A stretch of 64,000 bases of DNA, taken from contig JAKQSI010000096.1 in NCBI GenBank assembly GCA_029570205.1, positions 1 through 64,000 of the forward strand, given 5' to 3'. Position 1 is the first letter of the stretch. Each line of letters starts with the position of its first letter. Positions 27,416-35,448 of this stretch are shown here, piece by piece. Position numbers and translations under genes: made by a program. Source of the stretch: Candidatus Omnitrophota bacterium (lineage in GTDB: Bacteria; Hinthialibacterota; Hinthialibacteria; Hinthialibacterales; JAKPRU01). The notes under the pieces are model-generated. The model saw nothing but the letters and a program-made list of their open reading frames with translations, was not told where the DNA came from and searched no databases.

Positions 27416-28263
27416 CTTTCAGCGCTGGGAATTGCTTTCCCGAGAAGAGCGAAACGAATTTGCTCGGTGGCTTTGGCAAGCCAGCCCGCAACTGTTCCAA
27501 ACAGATAACCCGTAAGGATAACTCCCATCGAGGGAAATAGCCATAGACCGGTCCACTGCCCATGATACAGGTTCGCTCGGAGATAGAAATCGGCAAGAGA
27601 CGCGCTGTCGAACACAGACCACAGGATAAGAAGAACGGCCAGAAGAAGGCTATGGAAAACACCGATGAGAGCGCCGACTTTGATGATCTCGTTGGTGGCG
27701 CGAACCTCATGGGGCAAATATGTCACCGCTATCCAGATTGCGATCCACAACACCAAAACAGGAATAAGCATCAGTTTGTAGTAACGTGTCACATAGTTCC
27801 GCTGCAAGCTGGGTCCGCCTAATCGCTGGGCCTGGGTGAGGTATTCCCTGGCACGATTACGCTCCTCCTCGGCCTGACGTTGGAGTTGCTGGGCCTGGGC
27901 CGCTTGGGCACTGTCGCCGGACTGAAGAAGCTGATTGGCCTGTTCAATCAGGGAAGTTGCCTTACGCTGGGATGTGTCGTACAGGCTTGTGAAATATTGA
28001 ATGCGGTCACGAACAGCACGGGATTGGATTTCCATGAGCCATTGAATACTGGAACAGATCGCGTACTGCGAAATCGGTCGCCACGGGCCGCGCATCAATT
28101 CGCTTTCATAAAGACGGGCAAAGGGCGGTGTATGATCCAGTCTTGTGACTCGAAAAACCACCGTGGCCATGAGAATGCCACAGGTCAGCGACAAGATCGA
28201 CGCAATGCTGATGATCTTTAACACACGCCGGGAAGCCGTGGGGTCTGGGGTCGATGTTGTCAT
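27412..28263 (-). CDS. membrane protein of unknown function with central coiled coil
   Basis: 283 residues. One transmembrane helix near residues 16-37 (IISIASILSLTCGILMATVVF) is followed by an extracytoplasmic or cytoplasmic region with a Gln/Ala/Glu-rich coiled coil (LIEQANQLLQSGDSAQAAQA, then QRQAEEERNRAREYLTQAQRL), and three more hydrophobic segments in the C-terminal half. I recognise no family. It stands tail to tail with the glycosyltransferase and is transcribed toward it. The coiled coil between membrane helices may support oligomerisation; this is inference. Confidence 0.6.
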   Translation of the reverse strand: MTTSTPDPTASRRVLKIISIASILSLTCGILMATVVFRVTRLDHTPPFARLYESELMRGPWRPISQYAICSSIQWLMEIQSRAVRDRIQYFTSLYDTSQRKATSLIEQANQLLQSGDSAQAAQAQQLQRQAEEERNRAREYLTQAQRLGGPSLQRNYVTRYYKLMLIPVLVLWIAIWIAVTYLPHEVRATNEIIKVGALIGVFHSLLLAVLLILWSVFDSASLADFYLRANLYHGQWTGLWLFPSMGVILTGYLFGTVAGWLAKATEQIRFALLGKAIPSAES

Positions 28264-28578
28264 GGAACGATATCCTCAAGAAAACGGGGCGACGGAATTA
28301 CGTTTATCATATATATGGATCGACACAATGTGAGATTTGTCGCTTTCTGCCCTGGCCCACGGCTCCCTCTCCTTCCGGGAGATGGTTGGTGGGAGGGAAC
28401 AATGATACATAAGTCAAGTATATTCAAGCCATTCCGCCCGTCGACAGGCACAGAAGCCTGTCCCATCAATAGACCAAGCGTCTCTCCCTGGCCGCAAGAT
28501 AAACGGATGATACCTGCATCCGGTTCCGCAAGCATACCGGAATTCTTGTCGGCGGCAAAGAAAAGATACGGCCGCCTA
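28264..28578. other. intergenic region with dispersed palindromes
   Basis: About 315 bases between the parB stop and a membrane-protein start. It contains a CTCCCTCTCCTTCCGGGAGA palindrome near 28366-28385 and a GACAGGC/GCCTGTC hairpin near 28442-28468, both matching dispersed families in this window. No gene seen. The promoter for the membrane protein at 28263 should be just upstream of it. Confidence 0.5.
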
Positions 28579-29460
28579 TCATCCCTCAAAGCGAATCCGC
28601 ATTTTTTCAAGAAGCGAAGTCAGTTGAGAATTGTCGTAGAACTCGATTTCAATTCTGCCTTTGCCGCTCTTGTTGCGAACAATGCGAGCCTTGGTCTGAA
28701 GGTGTTCCTGGAGAAGCGCCTCGAGATTGCGCAGGTACGGGTCGTGATGCGGCTCGGCCTGCTTTACGGCAGACTTGGGTTGAGCGGGGGCCTTTTCGCT
28801 TGCCGCAAGACGTTCGACATCGCGAACCGAAAGTTTTTCGCTCACTATTCTTCTGGCAAGGGAAATTGCTTTACTCTCAGGAGCGATTCCTACCAGCGCA
28901 CGGGCGTGGCCTGCGGTGAGATCGTTGCGGCGGATCATTTCCTGGATGGATTCAGGTAAGCTCAATAATCTGAGGGAGTTAGCGACTGATTCTCGGCTCT
29001 TGCCGACACGCTGGGCGACGGTTTCCTGTGTCAAGTTAAAAGACTTGACTAAGTCACTATAGGCGTGCGCTTCCTCGATCGGATTCAGGTCGGTGCGCTG
29101 AAGATTTTCGACAAGGGCTAATTCAAGGGTATGAAGATCCTCGGCAGCGATAATGACTGCCGGGATGGTTTCCAAATTGAGCATACGGCAGGCGCGTAGA
29201 CGGCGCTCACCGGCAATCAGCTGAAAGCGGTTCGGGTCGACGGGATCCGGCCTGACAAGAACAGGCTGAAGAATCCCGTGCAGTTTGATCGATGCCGCCA
29301 GATCCGCCAGGGATTCCTCGTCGAAATACTCCCTTGGCTGATAATCATTCTCATTGATCCAATCCAGCGGCAGCTCCTGGAATCGGACTCGCCCTGCTGT
29401 CTCTTCGGGCAGCTCCGAGAGGAGAGCGGACAAACCACGACCGAGTGACTTTCTTTTCAT
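28579..29460 (-). CDS. parB: chromosome-partitioning protein ParB
   Basis: About 293 residues from the ATG at 29460, chosen because GGGAGA lies 9 nt upstream and the family begins KRKSLGRGLSALL. The N-terminal CTP-binding domain contains NDYQPREYFDEESL, LIAGERRLRAC (the GERR box) and ALVENLQRTDLNPIEEA. The central helix-turn-helix ETVAQRVGKSRESVANSLRLL reads parS. The C-terminal dimerisation domain ends ILVKMRIRFEG-like. ParB loads at parS, spreads as a CTP-gated clamp, and guides origin segregation together with ParA and SMC, whose gene lies 32 kb away in this window. The start is inside the parA frame; see parA. Confidence 0.93.
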   Translation of the reverse strand: MKRKSLGRGLSALLSELPEETAGRVRFQELPLDWINENDYQPREYFDEESLADLAASIKLHGILQPVLVRPDPVDPNRFQLIAGERRLRACRMLNLETIPAVIIAAEDLHTLELALVENLQRTDLNPIEEAHAYSDLVKSFNLTQETVAQRVGKSRESVANSLRLLSLPESIQEMIRRNDLTAGHARALVGIAPESKAISLARRIVSEKLSVRDVERLAASEKAPAQPKSAVKQAEPHHDPYLRNLEALLQEHLQTKARIVRNKSGKGRIEIEFYDNSQLTSLLEKMRIRFEG

Positions 29461-30232
29461 TGAGTATAATCTCCCGCGCCAGGGCGACATAATCCTCCGA
29501 ACCATGGCAACGGATATCATACAGGATAATCGGAATGCCATGGCTGGGGGCCTCGCTGAGGCGCACGCTTCTACGGATAATTGTCTGAAACACCAAGTCG
29601 CCATATACACCGCGAATATCATCCTGGACCTCACGGGAAAGCGAGGTGCGGGCATCGAACATTGTAAGGAGTATCCCCTCCAGCGAGAGTTTGGGATTGT
29701 ATTGTTGACGCAGGAGTGTCATGGAATCGACCAGTTCCGCAAGGCCCTCGAGGGCAAAATACTCCGATTGAACAGGGATGATAACCGAATCGGATGCCAA
29801 TAACGCATTGATAGTGAGATATCCGACAGAGGGGGGACAGTCGATGAGGATGTAAGAAGGCAGTTCGGGAGCTGTTAAGTTCCAGAGATATCTGGAGATA
29901 GCGCCCTGAAGCTGCTTGGCTCCAAGGTGAATTCCGGCGAGATGGTAGTCTGCGGAAACAAGGTCGGAGTTTGCCGGGGCAACCGTGAGGAGATCGACAG
30001 GCGTGCGCTGAAAAACATCCTTGAGCGGTTTCTGCTCGACAAGAACATCGAACATGGAAAGAGAAATGTTTCGTTTGTCGATGCCAAGGGCGCTGGAGGC
30101 ATTGCCCTGTGGGTCCAGGTCAATGAGAACGACAGGACGTTCACCGGCAGCCAGACAGGCAGCGAGATTGACGGCGGTTGTTGTCTTTCCGACGCCGCCT
30201 TTCTGATTCGCGATCGAGATGATACGGACCAT
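29351..30232 (-). CDS. parA: chromosome-partitioning ATPase ParA (Soj type)
   Basis: Deviant-Walker ATPase that drives segregation of ParB-parS complexes. The frame encodes 293 residues: IANQKGGVGKTTTAVNLAA with the signature Lys, VLIDLDPQGNASSALG, DCPPSVGYLTINAL and HGIPIILYDIRCHGSEDYVALAREI. ParA orthologues usually end about here, near 255-260 residues. This frame continues about 34 more residues (KKVTRSWFVRSPLGAARRDS and beyond), which overlap the first 110 nt of parB in another frame. Either the overlap is real or a small indel removed the normal stop. A perfect parS lies about 100 nt upstream of the start. Belongs to a dapB-rsmG-parA-parB minus-strand unit. Confidence 0.93.
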   Translation of the reverse strand: MVRIISIANQKGGVGKTTTAVNLAACLAAGERPVVLIDLDPQGNASSALGIDKRNISLSMFDVLVEQKPLKDVFQRTPVDLLTVAPANSDLVSADYHLAGIHLGAKQLQGAISRYLWNLTAPELPSYILIDCPPSVGYLTINALLASDSVIIPVQSEYFALEGLAELVDSMTLLRQQYNPKLSLEGILLTMFDARTSLSREVQDDIRGVYGDLVFQTIIRRSVRLSEAPSHGIPIILYDIRCHGSEDYVALAREIILNEKKVTRSWFVRSPLGAARRDSRASPIPGAAAGLDQ

Positions 30233-30334
30233 GTTTCAAGATCAGGTGAATCCAGAGTGGCGGCTATATTGACATCTAAAAAGGGGTTTGGCAATGCTGT
30301 GAAGGCATTTTTGCGAAAGCGCGCGGGAAATGAG

Positions 30335-30350
30335 TGTTTCACGTGAAACA
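30335..30350. promoter_or_regulatory. parS site between rsmG and parA
   Basis: Perfect 16-bp palindrome TGTTTCACGTGAAACA, identical to the widely conserved bacterial parS consensus bound by ParB. It lies in the parA leader. Confidence 0.95.
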
Positions 30351-30378
30351 TCGGAGTGGGCGGAATCTGAGAAGAACG

Positions 30379-31344
30379 TCACCCCAACGATTTTCCCGTG
30401 GAAGAGGGAGAACCACCGAGCGGCGATTTGCGGATCCTTGATGCATTTCGGGGATAGCGCAGATCGGTGAGCCTTTCTTGCCGGAATACCAGCACGGCAT
30501 GGTCCCGGTCTCTGCCACGCAGCCGATAGGGAATTGTCTCCATATACTTTCCTCCGAGGATGGACAAGCCATTCTGTGAAAGAGCGATGTCTTCCCTGAA
30601 TGAAGCCCCACGGTGGGCCAAAAGGAACCCGCCAGGCTTAAGGAACGGCAGAGAGAGCTCCAAAAGAATTGCCACCGGAGCGACCGCCCGCGCAAGCACG
30701 ATATCGTATCCGGCCCGATAGTCCGCCTGATGCGCCGCCTGCTCCGCGCGAAGGTGAACAACCGCGCCTCGCCCGGGTATGCAGGATTCAACTGTCACTC
30801 TCAGAAACTCGGCATCTCTCTTACTCGATTCCAGAAGGGAAATATGCCAGTCCGGACGGACAATCGCGCAGGGTATCCCCGGAAGCCCCGGTCCCGTGCC
30901 GATGTCGATGACTTTGGCATTATGTGGGATATGTGGCCACCGAAGGACTTGCAGGCTGTCAATGAAATGATAGTGGATAATTTCCTGGGGATTTGTGTAT
31001 TTCGTGATATTGCGCTTCCTGGCCTCCGCCTGAAGCATTTCCCTATATCGGTCGAGAGTCGGGATACAGGAATCCGGTCGCAGGGACAGGGAAGTAAGGA
31101 AATCGCAAAGATCGCTGTCTCCCTGGAGTCCAGGTGCGGAGATCCCACCTTTGCCTGGACTCTCTCCCCTTTCCGGATTCCGGCTTTCGCCGGAATGACG
31201 GGGTCTGGGACCGGACGTGCGGATTTCGCCAGCATCAGGGGTTGACGTCTTTTCCGTGGGGGCGATACTCTCCCTCCCTGAGGGAAAGGGTCCGGGTGAT
31301 GACTTTCTCACATTCCGCATACCCCCATGTTTCACGTGAAACAT
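30379..31344 (-). CDS. rsmG: 16S rRNA m7G527 methyltransferase RsmG (GidB), extended N-terminus
   Basis: Methylates N7 of G527 in 16S rRNA using SAM. The conserved part starts near DLCDFLTSLSLRPDS (residue 80), then EMLQAEARKRNITKYTNPQEI, the SAM loop KVIDIGTGPGLPGIP, DWHISLLESSKRDAEFL, LRAEQAA and ARAVAPVAILLEL. No ATG, GTG or TTG occurs in frame between residue 12 and the conserved core, so translation must start at 31344 (ATG), 31335 (GTG, 9 nt after GGGGGG) or nearby. That leaves an N-terminal extension of 65-75 residues, including RHSGESRNPE encoded by a dispersed repeat. The first codons lie inside a parS site. It begins 6 nt after dapB. Confidence 0.88.
   Translation of the reverse strand: MFHVKHGGMRNVRKSSPGPFPSGRESIAPTEKTSTPDAGEIRTSGPRPRHSGESRNPERGESPGKGGISAPGLQGDSDLCDFLTSLSLRPDSCIPTLDRYREMLQAEARKRNITKYTNPQEIIHYHFIDSLQVLRWPHIPHNAKVIDIGTGPGLPGIPCAIVRPDWHISLLESSKRDAEFLRVTVESCIPGRGAVVHLRAEQAAHQADYRAGYDIVLARAVAPVAILLELSLPFLKPGGFLLAHRGASFREDIALSQNGLSILGGKYMETIPYRLRGRDRDHAVLVFRQERLTDLRYPRNASRIRKSPLGGSPSSTGKSLG
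31177..31200. repeat. ATTCCGGC-TTTC-GCCGGAAT dispersed palindrome inside rsmG
   Basis: Palindrome followed by GACG, present also with one change at 35358-35383. It is translated on the minus strand as the familiar repeat-derived peptide RHSGESRNPE within the RsmG extension. Confidence 0.8.
31328..31343. promoter_or_regulatory. parS site on the rsmG start codons
   Basis: Second perfect TGTTTCACGTGAAACA, 993 bp from the first. On the minus strand it encodes the start MFHVKH of the rsmG frame. Confidence 0.95.
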
Positions 31345-31350
31345 CCCCCC

Positions 31351-32094
31351 TTATCCGAACAGGAGAGTCTCCAAACCATAGAAAAACCCACCCCGTTTCA
31401 TCATCTCGCGGATGCCCATCAGGACCCCAGGCATGAAACATGATCGGCTCAGGGTGTCGTGACGGATTGTCAGAGTCTGCCCCTCACTGCCGAAAATGAC
31501 CTCCTGATGAGCGAGAAATCCTGTCAGTCGTGTACTGTGTACACAAATTCCCTCCACTACCTTCCCGCGCGGCGCTTCTCCAGCTCCTACAGGCAGTTTG
31601 ACGCTCACTCCAGCATCCCTCCATGCCCTTGCGATCAATTCCGCAGTCTTGATTGCTGTGCCGGAGGGTGCATCGGCCTTTCTCGCATGGTGAAGCTCCA
31701 TGATCTCCGCCTCGTGCATGAACTTCGCCGCTTCCTCCGCGAAATGCATCATTAAAACAGCCCCAAGAGCGAAATTCGGCGCGATCAGAATCCCCCGCTT
31801 GCGGTTCAACGCCCTCTTTCCCACTTCCTCGATCTGGTTCGCCTTGAATCCGGTCGTCCCGATAATCCCAGCGCAATCTGTCTCCAGGATCTTTGAAACA
31901 TTATCCATGGCGGATGTGGGAACCGTGAAATCAACAACGGCGTCTGCGCCTGTCTCGCGAATGGTCGCCAGCAGATCATCCCCCAAATCGCACTCGCCCA
32001 CCAGTTCCATATCGTCAGTTCCTCGAACCGCCAGAACTGTTTCCTGACCCATCCGTCCCTTCGCACCGTTTACAACAACGCGGATTTTTCTCAT
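31351..32094 (-). CDS. dapB: 4-hydroxy-tetrahydrodipicolinate reductase
   Basis: NAD(P)H-dependent reductase of the lysine/diaminopimelate pathway, giving tetrahydrodipicolinate for lysine and peptidoglycan. The 247 residues match the family. Visible: dinucleotide-binding VVVNGAKGRMGQE, DFTVPTSAMDNV, GTTGF, the APNFALG segment, and the catalytic/substrate motif ELHHARKADAPSGTA. The C-terminal domain keeps the G-x-x-L-A-H-Q-E-V-I-F-G loop. It is first in the minus-strand unit with rsmG, parA and parB. A divergent 89-base spacer separates it from the large GT-C gene. Confidence 0.95.
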   Translation of the reverse strand: MRKIRVVVNGAKGRMGQETVLAVRGTDDMELVGECDLGDDLLATIRETGADAVVDFTVPTSAMDNVSKILETDCAGIIGTTGFKANQIEEVGKRALNRKRGILIAPNFALGAVLMMHFAEEAAKFMHEAEIMELHHARKADAPSGTAIKTAELIARAWRDAGVSVKLPVGAGEAPRGKVVEGICVHSTRLTGFLAHQEVIFGSEGQTLTIRHDTLSRSCFMPGVLMGIREMMKRGGFFYGLETLLFG

Positions 32095-32183
32095 CTTTTT
32101 CTCCTATACCTGCACGGTTCTGTTCTTCGATACACAAAATAAGATAGAATGGCCCTGCTCGTCAATCCGCCAGGTCATTTTTT

Positions 32184-35090
32184 ATGATAACGCCTTCATG
32201 GCCCATACTCTCAAATCGGGCAGCCACGTGGCTGAGAGCAATTGTTTTGCTGTCAGGCATTGTTCTTTTGTTCACACTCTGGGAGGTCAGCCTGGCCTGG
32301 CGCTGGTATCAGCAATCCATCGCCTTTATCTTTGCTGCGGCAGTACTCTATTATTTACTTATCGGTATTCGGCGTTTCGGCAACCTTCCCGCGTTGCTCC
32401 CGGATTGGGTCACTCTCCTGATTCGGGCCAACCCCCGCCCATTGACTTCCCCATTGTCTTTTTTTGCCTTATTCTCCGGCTTGATTTTGCTTTTTATGGG
32501 ATATCACTTCCGTGACGGGATCAGTCTCTCCGAATGCGCTCTTTCGATCCATTCAAAAGACGGTTCCAGGACTCTTTATTCAACACAACTGCCTGATTTT
32601 CAAATACTTCCGTTTGATTTGCCATGTCTGCTCAAAGAACCCGAGCCTTTTGATCTTCATATTTCCGGTTATGTCGCTTTCCCGGAGTCGGGCCAGTATC
32701 GCGCGAGACTTTCATCCAGTTCGGGAGAAACGCTCCTGTTTCTTGATGGACGAGAATTGGACCGGATTACCGACCAGCCCGGTAATCGGATTGCGCTCCC
32801 GATACGGGAAATCTCCCCCGGTTGGCATCGCCTGGATATCCGCCATTCCGGTTCAGGAACCCCACCTGGCCTTAATCTCTCCTGGTCACATAAACAGAAG
32901 AATGGGGAAGTTCCGGTCCGCCCCCGCCTGGTTCGCGATGTGGAGAATTGCATTCACCCCTGGAGGATATTCCTGGCGAAGCTGGTTTTCACGGTTTTTC
33001 TTACAATTGGGCTGGGGCTGGCGCTGTCGGTGGGGGTGTCGTGGGTGGGCCTGTACTTGCAGAGGTGGAGTGGACAGGGTCAGCGCAGCGGACAAATACT
33101 TGCCTTTGTTATGATTCTCGTTGGAGTTCTTGTGGGGCGAGGTTTGCTCTTACAATATACCGGCGCTGTTATCGAAGCGGACGAGGCGGCGTTTGGCCTG
33201 ATGGCGCAGCGGCTGCTTCGAGGCGAGTTGCCGCCGATTTTCCATTATGGCCAAGCCTATCAGGGCATTGCAGAGGTTATCCCGCTTGCGTTCCTTATGC
33301 GTCTCCTCGGCGAAACCCCCTGGGTTCTCAAGTTGGAGCCTTGCCTGATGTATCTGGCGTTTTCGCTGCTCGTGTTGTTTCTGTATTGGCGCATCGGGCG
33401 GAATGCAGATCGGGTATCGCTTCTCCTGATGTTGATCTGTTCACCGGTTCTCCTGATGTGGATTTCGCTGAAAGCCTGGTTCGGCTATGCAGAAACCCTC
33501 TTCGCGGGCGCGGCGATTCTTGCATCTACGTATAAATTAGTATATCGTCCCGGTCGCTTCGATCTCTACCGGACCCTCTTGCTGGGATTTGTCGGCGGAG
33601 TTTCCCTTTATGTTCTTCCATTCAGCGCTCCGGTAGTATTGTCGTCATTCCTTTTCATCCTCTGGTGCCGGAAATCAGACCGCTGGAAGATATCCCTTTT
33701 GGCTGCATCTGTCTTGCTCGTCACGGCAATCCCGCCGTATCTCATTCACGACCTTACTAGCGAGGCTAAAAGCATGTCGTTTCTTGTGAAAGGTCGTGAA
33801 TTGGGCGCGCCGCGCGTGGCAGGTGAACGCGCTTTTCTTGACCGCTTTCTGAATGAATGTTTTCCGGTTATTGCGGGCGGCCGCGCGATCTATGACGATC
33901 AGCGGGAGATCCCGTTTGATGACTTGCCTCGTGTTCTTTACTTGATTACCACCGCCGGATTGCTTCTGTTGCCGTTTTACCTGCGGGAGGACTGGCGCGC
34001 TCTCGTTCGCGACCGTATCCCCGGGCGATTTCTGTTGATTCTTCCCTCGGCGCTGGCGGCGCCGATTGGTGTTCTGTCGCCATTCGGGATTTGGCCGTGG
34101 TATTTCCTCCCGGTTTATTTCGGACTGCCTGTCGTCTGGGGAGCCGCGTTTTACTATCTTTCGAGATATTGCCGTCCTGCCGCAATTGCCGCTGTCTGTG
34201 TTTGCCTGGCAGTCTGGGCAGCGGGCAGCACGACACGGAGCGAACTGCTGTTCCAGCCCGCCAGTCTGGTTAAGACCGGTGTGACACTCCGCACGGACAA
34301 TAAGCCGCTGATTGATGCGCTTCAGAGCGCGGGGATCTCTCATGCCATCTGCGACCAGGGCGCGGATTTTGCCACCCAGAGCACAGGCCGGGATTGGATG
34401 GGCGAGCGGCTCACATTTGAGAGCGGCATGAGGATCAATGCGATCGATTCTCTTACCCGCCGCCATCCCCACCTTGTTGCAGATACCGCGACAGCGAATC
34501 GCGTGGCGTACATTTTCCGTCGTACTTATGAGTTTATGGACTTCAACCACCTGAAAGATCCCGGATATCAGCCGGTGACATTCGAGAGACTGGCCGCGCT
34601 GTTTGGCCCTCATTATCTGATCTATGATCGAGTCGATTCCGAGAATGATGTGCTGTTCCTTCCGCCTATCGGCCATCCCTCGAACGGGAAGGGATTATGG
34701 AAAGTTACAACAAATCGCGAGGCGGATTTTATCTCCCGCCTTCACGATCATTCCATCAGTTCCCGCGCGTATGGTCCTACATATTGGACCAGCGGTGTTC
34801 CGCAAACACCGGGGGATTTTATTCTGATCGACACAGGGCGTATCATGCCGATGCGGGGGATTGTCATGTACCATGGTGTGAAAACGCTGGACCGGCCATA
34901 CGGCGCCATGGTTTCGGTTTCTCAGGATGGCGCCCAGTGGTGGCAGATGGGGCCGGTCGGTTGGGATCCCGGGCCGTCGGTTTCGTACTGGCGGCATGTG
35001 GAGGAATTCAAGGCGCGATATATCCGTGTGGAGTTGACTGAATCCCACCCGGAGTTCTGGTGGACGATTTATGAACTGTGGCTGATCTGA
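32184..35090 (+). CDS. multi-domain membrane protein: PA14-like domain, GT-C glycosyltransferase-like core, discoidin-like tail
   Basis: A 968-residue protein. Two or three helices at the N-terminus are followed by a PA14-like beta domain at about residues 140-250 (PFDLHISGYVAFPESGQYRA, then LFLDGRELDRI and SPGWHRLDIRHSG). A polytopic core of about ten helices (residues 265-680) begins with an acidic EADEAAFGLMAQRLLRGE motif in the first periplasmic loop, as in GT-C (PMT/ArnT-like) enzymes. After a soluble stretch, the last 130 residues resemble an F5/8 type C (discoidin) domain: FILIDTGRIMPMRGIVMYHG, ending RYIRVELTESHPEFWWTIYELWL. It may transfer sugars from polyprenyl phosphate donors to targets held by the flanking carbohydrate-binding folds (inference). 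Stands alone. Confidence 0.75.
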   Translation: MITPSWPILSNRAATWLRAIVLLSGIVLLFTLWEVSLAWRWYQQSIAFIFAAAVLYYLLIGIRRFGNLPALLPDWVTLLIRANPRPLTSPLSFFALFSGLILLFMGYHFRDGISLSECALSIHSKDGSRTLYSTQLPDFQILPFDLPCLLKEPEPFDLHISGYVAFPESGQYRARLSSSSGETLLFLDGRELDRITDQPGNRIALPIREISPGWHRLDIRHSGSGTPPGLNLSWSHKQKNGEVPVRPRLVRDVENCIHPWRIFLAKLVFTVFLTIGLGLALSVGVSWVGLYLQRWSGQGQRSGQILAFVMILVGVLVGRGLLLQYTGAVIEADEAAFGLMAQRLLRGELPPIFHYGQAYQGIAEVIPLAFLMRLLGETPWVLKLEPCLMYLAFSLLVLFLYWRIGRNADRVSLLLMLICSPVLLMWISLKAWFGYAETLFAGAAILASTYKLVYRPGRFDLYRTLLLGFVGGVSLYVLPFSAPVVLSSFLFILWCRKSDRWKISLLAASVLLVTAIPPYLIHDLTSEAKSMSFLVKGRELGAPRVAGERAFLDRFLNECFPVIAGGRAIYDDQREIPFDDLPRVLYLITTAGLLLLPFYLREDWRALVRDRIPGRFLLILPSALAAPIGVLSPFGIWPWYFLPVYFGLPVVWGAAFYYLSRYCRPAAIAAVCVCLAVWAAGSTTRSELLFQPASLVKTGVTLRTDNKPLIDALQSAGISHAICDQGADFATQSTGRDWMGERLTFESGMRINAIDSLTRRHPHLVADTATANRVAYIFRRTYEFMDFNHLKDPGYQPVTFERLAALFGPHYLIYDRVDSENDVLFLPPIGHPSNGKGLWKVTTNREADFISRLHDHSISSRAYGPTYWTSGVPQTPGDFILIDTGRIMPMRGIVMYHGVKTLDRPYGAMVSVSQDGAQWWQMGPVGWDPGPSVSYWRHVEEFKARYIRVELTESHPEFWWTIYELWLI

Positions 35091-35448
35091 TTTTTCCGGT
35101 CGGGCTAGCCTTGGGGGGAAATATCCTGCATGATTAGCGGGGTTGGGAGGTAGATGTTGTCCACGCAGAGGAGGGAATGGACAGGAAAATACCCCCCTCA
35201 ATCCCCCCGTAAACGGGGGGAAGAAGAACAGGTCAACGGGGGAGATACCTTCTTTCTCCCTCCCTGTCTACGGGGAGAGCCGGGGTGGGGTGGCGGCACG
35301 TGTGGCGGAGGGGCGGGTGGGGATTGCGCAAATCTCCCGCCATGCCTGACGGACGCTGGATTTCGGCTTTCGCCGGAATGACGATAACAAGCGGGATCGG
35401 TGTTTCTGCCGAGACCGATTCATCAAGAGAATTGAAGGAGAATCGACT
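35091..35448. other. repeat-rich intergenic region
   Basis: About 360 bases. A CCCCCCGTAAACGGGGGG palindrome lies near 35203-35220 and a related CCCTGTCTACGGGGAGAG string near 35261-35280. A near copy of the ATTCCGGC/GCCGGAAT palindrome (first arm altered to ATTTCGGC) is at 35358-35383. No gene recognised. The leader of the next gene has GAAGGAGA before its ATG. Confidence 0.6.

Noticed and set aside
33675-34676. Minus-strand frame of 333 codons
   Set aside because: Shadow of the GT-C-like gene; Arg/Gln-rich with no domain.
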